Source of the DNA: Azospirillaceae bacterium | GTDB lineage: Bacteria; Pseudomonadota; Alphaproteobacteria; Azospirillales; Azospirillaceae | Length of the DNA stretch: 55,317 nt | Assembly (NCBI GenBank): GCA_035645145.1 | Contig: DASQNC010000066.1 | Coordinates: 1-55,317, forward strand | Direction of reading: 5' to 3' | In this document: piece by piece, positions 35,397-42,790 of the stretch | Position numbering within the stretch: position 1 is the first letter of the stretch | Layout of the letters: each line of letters opens with the position of its first letter | Translations under genes and position numbers: made by a program | Notes under the pieces: model-generated | Seen by the model: only the letters and a program-made list of their open reading frames with translations | What the model was told of the DNA's origin: nothing | Databases searched by the model: none

Positions 35397-36776
35397 TTAC
35401 ACGCGCACATCGAGGCGGCCGTTGCCGACGCGGGCATAGGCGACCTGTGCGGCGGCGGCCTCTTCGGCCTTGGCATTGTTTCCACGGTTCCCGCCGCGCG
35501 ATCCCCGGCCGGAGCCGTTCTCACCCGAGCCCTCGCGGCCGGCGAAGCCCGACCGCGGGTCCTCGCGCAGGCTGAAGCTGAGGCTTCCGGTGTCCGTCTT
35601 CACGCCCGCGTCCGACAGCGCGCGTTCCAAACCACGGGCATCGCGTTGCAGCAGTTCCAGTGTCTGCGGGCTGTCCACCGCGATCTGCGCCTTGACCCGG
35701 CCGTCGGCGGCGAATTCGAGCTTCACATCGATGCGGCCCAACTCGGCCGGCCGCAGATGGAAGGAGATCTGGTCCTGCCCGTCCGAGACGGCCTTCTGCA
35801 GCCGCACCGTGATCTGGTCCATGGCGTGGGGCTGCGCGGGCGCCCCCTGCTGCGGCGCCATATTGGTGGCGCGGAGCTGGCTGGCGAAATCCGTCTGTTG
35901 GGCTTGCTGGTGCGCCTGAAGCTGGGCCGCGGCGAAGGGCGTCCCGTCGTGGCCCTTCGGCAGTCCGGCGGCGCCGTTCTCGGGCTTGTCTCCACGGTCC
36001 CGTCCAGGCCCACCGGTGTCATTCCCGAAAAGGGCCGTGGCGACAGCCGGTGTCCCCCGGGCGGTCTCCGCGCCGCCCGAATGCGGGGCTTGGGCGTGCT
36101 CGGCGGCATCCGCGTCGGCCGTCCGGCCGGCCAGCGCCTGCGCGGTGCCTGCGATTTGCTGGGCGCCGGCCCCTGCCGCCTTGGTGACGTCCGCATCAGC
36201 CGTGGGCTCAACGGCCTTGGCAAGGGATTCCGTGGGCGCCATCGGCACGGTGTTGTCGGTCGCTCCACCGCCTTGCGGCGCGACCTGGGAGGCCGCCTGC
36301 TGGTGGGGCAATGCCGCCAAGAGGGGGGTCGCGGCTGCCGCTTCGGGCGCCAGCAGGTCACTTTCTAGCGTTTGCGCATCGACCGTATGACCGAGCAAGG
36401 CATCCGCCAAGTCGCCCTCGGCCTTGCCGTCCTGGGCCCCACCGTCCTGGGCCTCGCCACCCTGGAGGGCGATCCCTTCCGTGGCCGCCGGCGGGGGGGC
36501 GGTGGGCATGACGAGCGCTGCCAGGAGCGCCAATGCCGGGTCCGAGGGTGTCGGAATGTGTTCGGTGGGGACGGCGCCAATGGGCGCCGCGACCGCCGGT
36601 GCTGCGGCTGGTGCCGGCATGGCGGTCGGGAGTGGCAATGCGCCGTCGGCCGCGCCATCCAGGAAACCGGCGACGGCAGCCGCAAAGGCCGTGGCCGCCG
36701 TCGCGTTGCCGGTGCCACCTGCAAGGGGAGTGGCCGGTGTCGCTGTCGGTGTGGGCTGGATGATGAAGGGATTCAT
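35397..36776 (-). CDS. fliK: Flagellar hook-length control protein FliK
   Basis: 459 aa. The first 290 residues are low-complexity Ala/Pro/Gln/Asp, as usual for the FliK ruler. The Flg_hook domain is at about 315-400: VRLQKAVSDGQDQISFHLRPAELGRIDVKLEFAADGRVKAQIAVDSPQTLELLQRDARGLERALSDAG. The tail is Gly/Asn/Arg-rich. It measures hook length and switches export specificity through FlhB. It is first gene of fliK-flgD, 40 bp downstream of the -12 element of a sigma-54 promoter. Confidence 0.93.
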   Translation of the reverse strand: MNPFIIQPTPTATPATPLAGGTGNATAATAFAAAVAGFLDGAADGALPLPTAMPAPAAAPAVAAPIGAVPTEHIPTPSDPALALLAALVMPTAPPPAATEGIALQGGEAQDGGAQDGKAEGDLADALLGHTVDAQTLESDLLAPEAAAATPLLAALPHQQAASQVAPQGGGATDNTVPMAPTESLAKAVEPTADADVTKAAGAGAQQIAGTAQALAGRTADADAAEHAQAPHSGGAETARGTPAVATALFGNDTGGPGRDRGDKPENGAAGLPKGHDGTPFAAAQLQAHQQAQQTDFASQLRATNMAPQQGAPAQPHAMDQITVRLQKAVSDGQDQISFHLRPAELGRIDVKLEFAADGRVKAQIAVDSPQTLELLQRDARGLERALSDAGVKTDTGSLSFSLREDPRSGFAGREGSGENGSGRGSRGGNRGNNAKAEEAAAAQVAYARVGNGRLDVRV

Positions 36777-36815
36777 GGCCGGGGGCCCTCGACGGGATGT
36801 TCCGGCATTGGGGTA

Positions 36816-36831
36816 AGCAACATCGGTGCCA
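36816..36831 (-). promoter_or_regulatory. Sigma-54 promoter for fliK-flgD
   Basis: On the minus strand: TGGCACC-GATG-TTGCT, with exactly 10 bp between the GG and the GC. It differs from the consensus TGGCACG-N4-TTGC only at the seventh base. It lies 40 bp before the fliK ATG. Confidence 0.88.
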
Positions 36832-36931
36832 ACCCTGTGTGTTGATGCCCCGCCGGCTTGTGCGGGCGTGGCGTGCTGCGTTTGCCTATTGCGCGCACAT
36901 CATTAATTCATGCGCACCCACGATCCGCGCG

Positions 36932-36946
36932 CGGCAAGGGCTGCCG
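36932..36946. promoter_or_regulatory. Candidate FlbD operator, copy A
   Basis: Perfect palindrome CGGCA-AGGGC-TGCCG. Its centre is about 107 bp from the GG of the flgE promoter and about 110 bp from that of the fliK promoter, a normal enhancer distance for sigma-54 activators. The FlbD assignment is inferred from context. Confidence 0.55.
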
Positions 36947-36953
36947 TGTGTGG

Positions 36954-36968
36954 CGGCAGCAACTGCCC
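36954..36968. promoter_or_regulatory. Candidate FlbD operator, copy B
   Basis: CGGCA-GCAAC-TGCCC, one mismatch from perfect symmetry. Its centre is 22 bp from copy A, two helical turns, so both would lie on the same DNA face. Confidence 0.5.
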
Positions 36969-37044
36969 GGCAATATCCGTGTCACGCATGCGTGTCGCGT
37001 GATTTGGATGTCCGAACATCCCAGTTGCCCCGTCCCCGCGACCT

Positions 37045-37060
37045 TGGCACGGGGCTTGCT
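37045..37060 (+). promoter_or_regulatory. Sigma-54 promoter for flgE
   Basis: TGGCACG-GGGC-TTGCT is a perfect match to TGGCACG-N4-TTGC(A/T), with 10 bp between GG (37046-37047) and GC (37058-37059). It lies 43 bp before the flgE ATG. Confidence 0.92.
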
Positions 37061-37102
37061 TGGTGGGGTGGCGATACTCCACCGGGTTACTGGAGCAGTA
37101 AA

Positions 37103-38665
37103 ATGAGCTTGTTCGGCGCTTTGAACGCCGGTGTCGCCGGTATGAATGCGCAATCCCGCGCGATCGGCCACATCTCTGACAACCTCGCCAACGTGCAGAC
37201 CGTCGGCTACAAGCGCGTCGACACCAAGTTCGAGACGCTGGTCACCAGCTCGAACGCCGGGTCGCACGTGCCGGGCGGCGTGATTTCCTCGCCGGTTTAC
37301 CGTAACGGTCTCCAGGGCAACCTGATCGGGACCCAGTCGGCCACCGACATCGCCATCAAGGGTGCCGGCTTCTTCGCCATCTCGGATCGCCCGGACGGTC
37401 AAGGCACCTTCTACTCGCGTCGCGGTGACTTTTCGCTCGATCGCCGGGGTTACATGGTGAACGGCGCCGGGCAGTATCTGCGCGGGTGGCCCGTGAACAC
37501 CAATGCGAACGGGGACATCACCGTCAACGCCTCGTCGCCGAAGACGATCCAGATCGACCCCACGCCCGTGCCGCCCAAGGCGACCACCACCGTCACATAT
37601 GGTGCGAACCTGCCGAGCAATGCGGCGGTGCGTGAGGTGGAGGAGTATGCCCTCACGACGGGTGGTAGTAATTTGCAGGTTGTGGTAAACGGTACAACCA
37701 TAGGTCCGCTTGCCGGTCCGTTTGGCACTGCCACCGCCGCTGCAAGCGCCCTTGCGGCGGCAATCAATGCCGATGCGACGCTGACAGGTGCCGGCTACAG
37801 TGCGTCCAATGCCGGTGGCGTTCTGCGGATCAGCGGTCCGACCGACGGTTCCTCCTTCACATCCTCTAATCTGACGGGTACTGCGCCGTTCGCCGCCGTT
37901 AGTCCGACGCAGGCTGTGGCCGGTGTCAGGCCTGCGCCCTTCACGTCTTCAATGACGGCCTACGACACCCTGGGCAATGAGCACACCGTCAATCTGACTT
38001 GGACAAAGCTGCCGCAGGCAAACTTCTGGCAGTTGGATGTGAATATTCCGACGGCGACCAGCGGTGGTAGCCTTGGACCTTACAACGCCCAATTCGACAC
38101 GGACGGCAAGTTCCTGGGCTTCGATACCAACGGATCGTTGGCCAGCCTCGAAGACACCGATGGCATTGTCACGATGGCCGCTGTCACCTTCCCCGGCGCG
38201 GCGGGCCAGAACCTTACGCTGGACTTCGCGGCGGAGGGGCTCACCCAGTTCGCCGACGCAAAGCGCCAGCTGGCGCCGCGGGGGCTGAACCAGGACGGTT
38301 ACGGGGCCGGCCAGTTCCGGGATCTGGTGATCGACGAGGAAGGCTTCGTCACCGCCAACTACACCAACGGGACGACCCGCACCCTGTACCAGATTCCGCT
38401 GGCCAACTTCGCCAATCCCGGGGCGCTGGTTCGGGCGGACGGCGGATACTTCGTCGAAACCCGCGACAGCGGCATGGCGACCATGAACGCCGCCGGGTCG
38501 GGCGGCACCGGCGGGCTGACGCCCAGCGCGCTGGAAGGCTCGAACGTGGACATCGCGGACGAGTTCTCGAAGATGATCGTCACCCAGCGCGTCTTCTCCG
38601 CAAACGCGAAGACCATCTCGACCAGTGATGACATGCTGGAGCAGGTGATCCAGCTCAAGCGCTGA
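37103..38665 (+). CDS. flgE: Flagellar hook protein FlgE
   Basis: 520 aa. The N-terminus MSLFGALNAGVAGMNAQSRAIGHISDNLANVQTVGYKR and the C-terminus SNVDIADEFSKMIVTQRVFSANAKTISTSDDMLEQVIQLK are the conserved axial-protein helices. ATG 37103 follows GGAG. Frames reaching upstream of it cross the sigma-54 promoter and are not translated. It polymerises into the hook under the FlgD cap. The central, surface-exposed part (about residues 179-322) uses noticeably different codons, with many GGT, AGT, GTT and GTA, from the flanks, which suggests a domain swapped by recombination. Confidence 0.96.
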   Translation: MSLFGALNAGVAGMNAQSRAIGHISDNLANVQTVGYKRVDTKFETLVTSSNAGSHVPGGVISSPVYRNGLQGNLIGTQSATDIAIKGAGFFAISDRPDGQGTFYSRRGDFSLDRRGYMVNGAGQYLRGWPVNTNANGDITVNASSPKTIQIDPTPVPPKATTTVTYGANLPSNAAVREVEEYALTTGGSNLQVVVNGTTIGPLAGPFGTATAAASALAAAINADATLTGAGYSASNAGGVLRISGPTDGSSFTSSNLTGTAPFAAVSPTQAVAGVRPAPFTSSMTAYDTLGNEHTVNLTWTKLPQANFWQLDVNIPTATSGGSLGPYNAQFDTDGKFLGFDTNGSLASLEDTDGIVTMAAVTFPGAAGQNLTLDFAAEGLTQFADAKRQLAPRGLNQDGYGAGQFRDLVIDEEGFVTANYTNGTTRTLYQIPLANFANPGALVRADGGYFVETRDSGMATMNAAGSGGTGGLTPSALEGSNVDIADEFSKMIVTQRVFSANAKTISTSDDMLEQVIQLKR

Positions 38666-38687
38666 TCCCGGGGCTCGGCGCAGCGTG

Positions 38688-38764
38688 AACGCGCCGGTTC
38701 CGCCCGTTCCATTGACCGTACCCGGATGGTCATCAGGAATGGGCGGGGCCGGCGCGTTGCGTTT
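38688..38764 (+). terminator. Terminator of flgE
   Basis: A long interrupted stem: AACGCGCCGG (38688-38697) pairs with CCGGCGCGTT (38749-38758), then CCGCCC with GGGCGG, TTCC with GGAA, and an inner TGACC/GGTCA. It is followed by GCGTTTT. Confidence 0.7.
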
Positions 38765-38872
38765 TACGGGGTCCTGATTGGCCCTGCCTGCAAGGGGATC
38801 CCGGATTACGTGTGTAAAGGTCTTGGGATTGCTTTGCGGCGAGGGGCGGTTTGGCCCCCACAGGGCAGCCTC

Positions 38873-38907
38873 AATATAAAAAAAGCAGCACCGTTTTGTG
38901 GTGCTGC
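38873..38907 (-). terminator. Rho-independent terminator of the FlaG-like gene
   Basis: On the minus strand: GCAGCACC, a 7-nt loop, GGTGCTGC, then TTTTTTT. It is the cleanest intrinsic terminator in the window, 70 bp past the stop at 38977. Confidence 0.92.
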
Positions 38908-38976
38908 CCATGGGATTCGTTAGGTGTGGTTGGTCGTCGCCGACGGTGCCCCGCGGCCCCGGTTGGAGCTTGCGGC

Positions 38977-39471
38977 TCAGGCAACGATGGCGATGCGCGG
39001 CCCTGACGCCAACGAGGGCTTTTCGACAGCTTCGGCCTCGGCGGGGGGCGTGGGGGCATTCGCCGACGCACCTTCGACCGGTCTGGCTGCTGTCCGGTTC
39101 AGCACCGAGGCTGCTTCCGCAATTCCATCCTGGTGATCGGACTGAACGCGGGATTCCCCCTCGGCGCTCTGTTGCCGGCGGTACGCTTCGACTTGCATCT
39201 CCGACGGATACTGCCGTTGTACATCGCCCGTGGCCGGATCAAGGAAGGACACGACCACGACATTTGCTTCTGCGTCGAAGCTCAGCCGCGGGCTGACGTA
39301 GAACTCCGTCGGCTGCTCATCCTGGAAGGGCGCGCCTTCATCCTCTTCCATCTGTGCGGCAAGGGGAGGCGGGCCATTCGGATTGGCGCTGGGGTCGGAG
39401 CGCAGCTCTGACGGCTGCCCGTCAACGGGCGAGCGAATCGCAAGAGCGCTCTGGACGGCTGGCGTAATCAT
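38977..39471 (-). CDS. FlaG-like flagellar protein
   Basis: 164 aa. The only ordered part is about residues 56-98 (FYVSPRLSFDAEANVVVVSFLDPATGDVQRQYPSEMQVEAYRR). This reads like the FlaG motif, in which a strand, a DPxTGEVIRQIPP turn and a helix follow each other. Both ends are Ala/Pro/Glu-rich and probably disordered. It has a strong ribosome site (AGGAGG) and its own terminator, so it is a monocistronic gene between flgE and flgK. FlaG proteins influence filament length or assembly. Assignment is by motif and location, and a general flagellar protein of unknown role is the alternative. Confidence 0.75.
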   Translation of the reverse strand: MITPAVQSALAIRSPVDGQPSELRSDPSANPNGPPPLAAQMEEDEGAPFQDEQPTEFYVSPRLSFDAEANVVVVSFLDPATGDVQRQYPSEMQVEAYRRQQSAEGESRVQSDHQDGIAEAASVLNRTAARPVEGASANAPTPPAEAEAVEKPSLASGPRIAIVA

Positions 39472-39571
39472 GGCATCCTCCTATCGTTTTAGTTTCGATT
39501 GTCGGGTGCGGAAAGTCAATGTTGTTCGCGCCGGGCAGGGGTGGAAAGAAGTGCCTGCGAATAGGATTGGC

Positions 39572-39586
39572 CGGCAATAGATGCCG
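39572..39586. promoter_or_regulatory. Candidate FlbD operator upstream of flgK
   Basis: Perfect palindrome CGGCA-ATAGA-TGCCG, inside a wider CCGGCA-N5-TGCCGG. Its centre is 75 bp from the GG of the flgK sigma-54-like promoter. It is also about 100 bp upstream of the divergent FlaG-like gene. Confidence 0.55.
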
Positions 39587-39652
39587 GGCGGCTACGCTCT
39601 TTCCGTGCTCGGAACGGGCGCGTTCCGTTTCAGCCGGCCGGGTTGCCGGAAT

Positions 39653-39668
39653 TGGTACGGAATTTGAA
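39653..39668 (+). promoter_or_regulatory. Sigma-54-like promoter for flgK
   Basis: TGGTACG-GAAT-TTGAA. The -24 element and spacing fit, but the -12 GC is GA. It is probably a weak sigma-54 promoter. If correct, transcription starts too late for the ATG at 39668 and supports ATG 39716 as the flgK start. Confidence 0.5.
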
Positions 39669-39715
39669 TGGAGGAGGCGGACGGAGCCGTTTTCTCGTTT
39701 CAAGGGCTTGGTGCC

Positions 39716-41275
39716 ATGTCGCTTGATGTTTCGCTGCGCACTGCGATCAGCGGTCTCGCGGTCACCCAAAAGGGTTTGGATGTGGTTTCGCGCAACGTCG
39801 CGAACGTTCAGACCCCGGGTTACACGCGCAAGATCCATCAGCAGGCGCCCTTGGATCCGCAGGTTGGCGGCGCGCGGGCGCTGGATCCGATCCGGATCGT
39901 GAACGAGGCGCTGCAGCGCGACTACATCAAGCAGAATGGGGTGGTCGGCTATCTCGAGACCCGGGAGTCGATCCTGAAACGTATCGAGGTCGCCCACGGA
40001 AACCCCGAGGACCACAACTCGCTCGCCAGCTTGTACGGCAAGCTCCAGGAGGGTTTCGCTTCGCTTGCTGGCACGCCTGAATCCGGGCCCTACCGGCAGC
40101 GCGTCGTGGACGAGGCAAGGCGGCTGGCCGAGGGTATGAACGGCCTCGCCGAAGTTTACAATAAGGAGCGCGACCGCACGCAGGAGGAAATTGCCGCCTC
40201 CGTCCGGAGGATGAACACGCTCACCGCGCAGATCGCGGACTTGAACCGTCAGATCAGCATGGCGGTGGTTCAGGGGCGCGGCGTCCCGGACCTGGAGGAT
40301 CAGCGCGACGAGTTGGTCCGGAACCTGTCCGAGCAGATGGACATCAACACGGTCAAGCGCGCCGATGGCGTGGTGGTGGTCCTGACCAGTAACGGGCGTA
40401 CGCTGGTCGAGCGGTCAGCGCAGCCGCTGACGTTCCAGATGACAAAGACCGACGAGCGGTCCTACTACGACCGTGACGGCCGATCGGGGATCAATCCGAT
40501 CCTGCTGAACGGGGAGGATGTCACCCCCGAACTGCAGGGGGGCAAATTGGGCGCCCTGATCGAGTTGCGCGATAAGACCATTCCCCAGTTCCAGGCCCAG
40601 CTGGACGAGTTTGCCTACCGGCTGGCAACCGCGTTCGAAAGCGCCTGGGGAACGAACGACAATGGCACGCCCGCCGATTACACGGACGACATCCATTCGG
40701 GGCTGAAGCTGTTTGTGGACTCGGACCCGGCGCAGCCACGGGATGTGCCCGTGAAGTATCCGGCTGGCGTTGCGCCGCCGCTGAGCAACCCTGCCGAGCG
40801 CCAGCGCATCGGTTTCGCGTCCCGCATCATGATCAACCCCACCGTTTCGGCCGACCCCAATCTGGTGCAACGTGGCACGAACATGAGCCCGGCGATCACC
40901 AGCCCGGCCGACACGCGTCTGATCGATGCCGTTCGCAGGAATGTCCTTGAACGCGCCGACACGCCCTTCGACACCGCGGGCTTGGGGCCGTTCGGGAAGA
41001 TTTCCACCGGGCTGCCGCCGGCCGGCAGTTTTGCGGACTACGCGACCGAGGTCGTCGCCTATCAGGCCGTGACGCGCAGCGACACCACCGTGGGCATCCA
41101 GGGTGAGGTTCGGTACCGCGAAGCGCTCAGCACCCGTCTCCAGGACGAGACCGGGGTGAACCTGGACCAGGAAATCACCCTGCTGATCCAGCTGCAGCAG
41201 ACCTACGGTGCGAACGCCCGTGTGGTCACCACCAACCAGCAGATGTTCGACGATCTCCTCCGGGCCTTCGGCTAA
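39716..41275 (+). CDS. flgK: Flagellar hook-associated protein 1 FlgK
   Basis: 519 aa from ATG 39716. The N-terminal axial helix MSLDVSLRTAISGLAVTQKGLDVVSRNVANVQTPGYTRK and the C-terminal helix DEEITLLIQLQQTYGANARVVTTNQQMFDDLLRAFG-type (NLDQEITLLIQLQQ...) are both typical of FlgK. The coiled-coil part at about 140-200 (ERDRTQEEIAASVRRMNTLTAQIADLNRQI) also fits. It forms the junction between hook and filament. It is cotranscribed with flgL (22 bp gap). Confidence 0.96.
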   Translation: MSLDVSLRTAISGLAVTQKGLDVVSRNVANVQTPGYTRKIHQQAPLDPQVGGARALDPIRIVNEALQRDYIKQNGVVGYLETRESILKRIEVAHGNPEDHNSLASLYGKLQEGFASLAGTPESGPYRQRVVDEARRLAEGMNGLAEVYNKERDRTQEEIAASVRRMNTLTAQIADLNRQISMAVVQGRGVPDLEDQRDELVRNLSEQMDINTVKRADGVVVVLTSNGRTLVERSAQPLTFQMTKTDERSYYDRDGRSGINPILLNGEDVTPELQGGKLGALIELRDKTIPQFQAQLDEFAYRLATAFESAWGTNDNGTPADYTDDIHSGLKLFVDSDPAQPRDVPVKYPAGVAPPLSNPAERQRIGFASRIMINPTVSADPNLVQRGTNMSPAITSPADTRLIDAVRRNVLERADTPFDTAGLGPFGKISTGLPPAGSFADYATEVVAYQAVTRSDTTVGIQGEVRYREALSTRLQDETGVNLDQEITLLIQLQQTYGANARVVTTNQQMFDDLLRAFG

Positions 41276-41297
41276 GCTAGGAACAGGATTTTAAGCC

Positions 41298-42680
41298 ATG
41301 ACCTCCGTTTCGACGCTTGGTACCTACCAGCGGCTGATGCTGCAGAACAGCCTGACGCAGCAGAGAATCTCGGACATCCAGACCCAGATCGGCAGCGGCA
41401 AGAAGGGGACCGCCTACGGCGATTTTGGCCCTGCCGACAGCCGGACGTCGCTTGATCTGCGGCCCGTCGTGGATCGGCTGGAGGCCTATCAGCGGAACAT
41501 CGCGCTCAGCAAGCAGCGCACGGACTCCATGGAAACCTCCCTGCGCCGGGTCAGCGACATCGCCCAGCGGGTCTTCGATCGGATAACCGTGCAACTGGGG
41601 CCGGGCAATTCCGACGTAGCCATCCTCCAGGAGGAGGCCCGGAAGGGACTGCGCGAGCTTGTCTCGGTTCTGAACACCGAGGTCGGTGGACGGCAGCTGT
41701 TCGCCGGTGGCGAGGTGGGCAGGGCTCCCATCAGCCTGGACGGCATCGATGCGCTGATCACGGCTTTCGAGAGTGCGACGGCGGCCGACCTGGCCGTGAA
41801 CGGCGGCCGGGACCTGATCACCGACTACACCAACATCAGCCGCCGGTTGAATACCGCGGACCCTGCCACGCCGGTCACTCTGCTGAACCGGCCGCTGACG
41901 GGTTTGTATCCCCCCAGCCTGTACGCCGCCAGTAACAGCATCGAGACGGCCTCGACGATTGCCGACGGGCTGCGACAGGTTATTTCCCAGCCGACCCTAT
42001 ACAATAACAATACCATCGTCGATCCGAACGCGCGCAGCCAAGTGACGTCGACGACCAGCGTCACCCTCCCGGTGGCGGGCGGCACGGTCCTTACGTTCGC
42101 GGCGACCGATCCGGGCCCGGCGCTGAGCGTCGGCATGAACGTCGAAATCAATGACGGCGCAACTCCGCCGACCCGGACGCTCACCGGCGAAGTGATGTCG
42201 TACGATGGCGGAACCGTCCAGATCCGCGTCATCGGTTCCAATGGGCCGGCCGGTGCCCACGCCAGCTGGAACATCAGCGGCGATGCTCCGAACCAGGCGC
42301 TACGCGCGGACGCGTGGCAGTTCCGCGAGATGATGCGCGGGATGGCCATTGCCGCGACCATCGAGCTGCCTCAAAATCCGACCGCCGCGCAGTCGGAGGG
42401 GTTCCGCAACGTGCTTCAGCACGCCCGCGACTCCATCATGAATGGTAAAAAGGAGTTGGATAACCAGATCGGCGTCCTGGGCAACACCGCCAAGCAGATC
42501 GAGGCCGTGGGCAAGAACCACGACATGATGGGCAAGGCATACCAGATCACTCTGGGGCACGCCGAAGACGTCGACATGGCGGACGCCATCTCCAAGCTCC
42601 AGCTGGCGCAGGTTCAGTTGCAGGCGTCGTTCCGGGTGACCGCGCAAATTCGCGATCTGACCCTGATCAACTTCCTGTAA
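41298..42680 (+). CDS. flgL: Flagellar hook-associated protein 3 FlgL
   Basis: 460 aa flagellin-like junction protein. N-terminal helices MTSVSTLGTYQRLMLQNSLTQQRISDIQTQIGSGKKG and C-terminal helices VDMADAISKLQLAQVQLQASFRVTAQIRDLTLINFL are the coiled-coil filament core. The central insert (about 230-330) is Thr/Val-rich and variable. It is second gene of flgK-flgL. No flagellin gene is in the window. Confidence 0.95.
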   Translation: MTSVSTLGTYQRLMLQNSLTQQRISDIQTQIGSGKKGTAYGDFGPADSRTSLDLRPVVDRLEAYQRNIALSKQRTDSMETSLRRVSDIAQRVFDRITVQLGPGNSDVAILQEEARKGLRELVSVLNTEVGGRQLFAGGEVGRAPISLDGIDALITAFESATAADLAVNGGRDLITDYTNISRRLNTADPATPVTLLNRPLTGLYPPSLYAASNSIETASTIADGLRQVISQPTLYNNNTIVDPNARSQVTSTTSVTLPVAGGTVLTFAATDPGPALSVGMNVEINDGATPPTRTLTGEVMSYDGGTVQIRVIGSNGPAGAHASWNISGDAPNQALRADAWQFREMMRGMAIAATIELPQNPTAAQSEGFRNVLQHARDSIMNGKKELDNQIGVLGNTAKQIEAVGKNHDMMGKAYQITLGHAEDVDMADAISKLQLAQVQLQASFRVTAQIRDLTLINFL

Positions 42681-42790
42681 AGGCGTACTGGCGAAGAATG
42701 TGCGCGGCGGTCCCGTCGGGGCTGCCGCGCCCGTTCAGGATACGCACTTTGGCGGCAGCCGCCGCCGACTCCTCAAATCAAGGCACCGGA

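Larger units (their letters stand above)
36777..37102. promoter_or_regulatory. Divergent fliK/flgE regulatory region
   Basis: These 326 bp hold no gene. They contain a minus-strand sigma-54 promoter (36816-36831) for fliK-flgD, a plus-strand sigma-54 promoter (37045-37060) for flgE, and two copies of a 15-bp palindrome (36932-36946 and 36954-36968) between them. The arrangement is that of a shared enhancer serving two divergent promoters. Confidence 0.85.
38666..38976. other. Intergenic region after flgE
   Basis: 311 bp between the ends of flgE (+) and the FlaG-like gene (-). It holds a terminator for each (38688-38764 and 38873-38907). Between them I see only a small GGGGC/GCCCC hairpin and no gene. 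Confidence 0.8.

Noticed and set aside
36797-37102. N-terminal extension of FlgE
   Set aside because: It would be read through the fliK and flgE promoter region. The conserved FlgE start MSLFGALNAG at 37103 has its own ribosome site.
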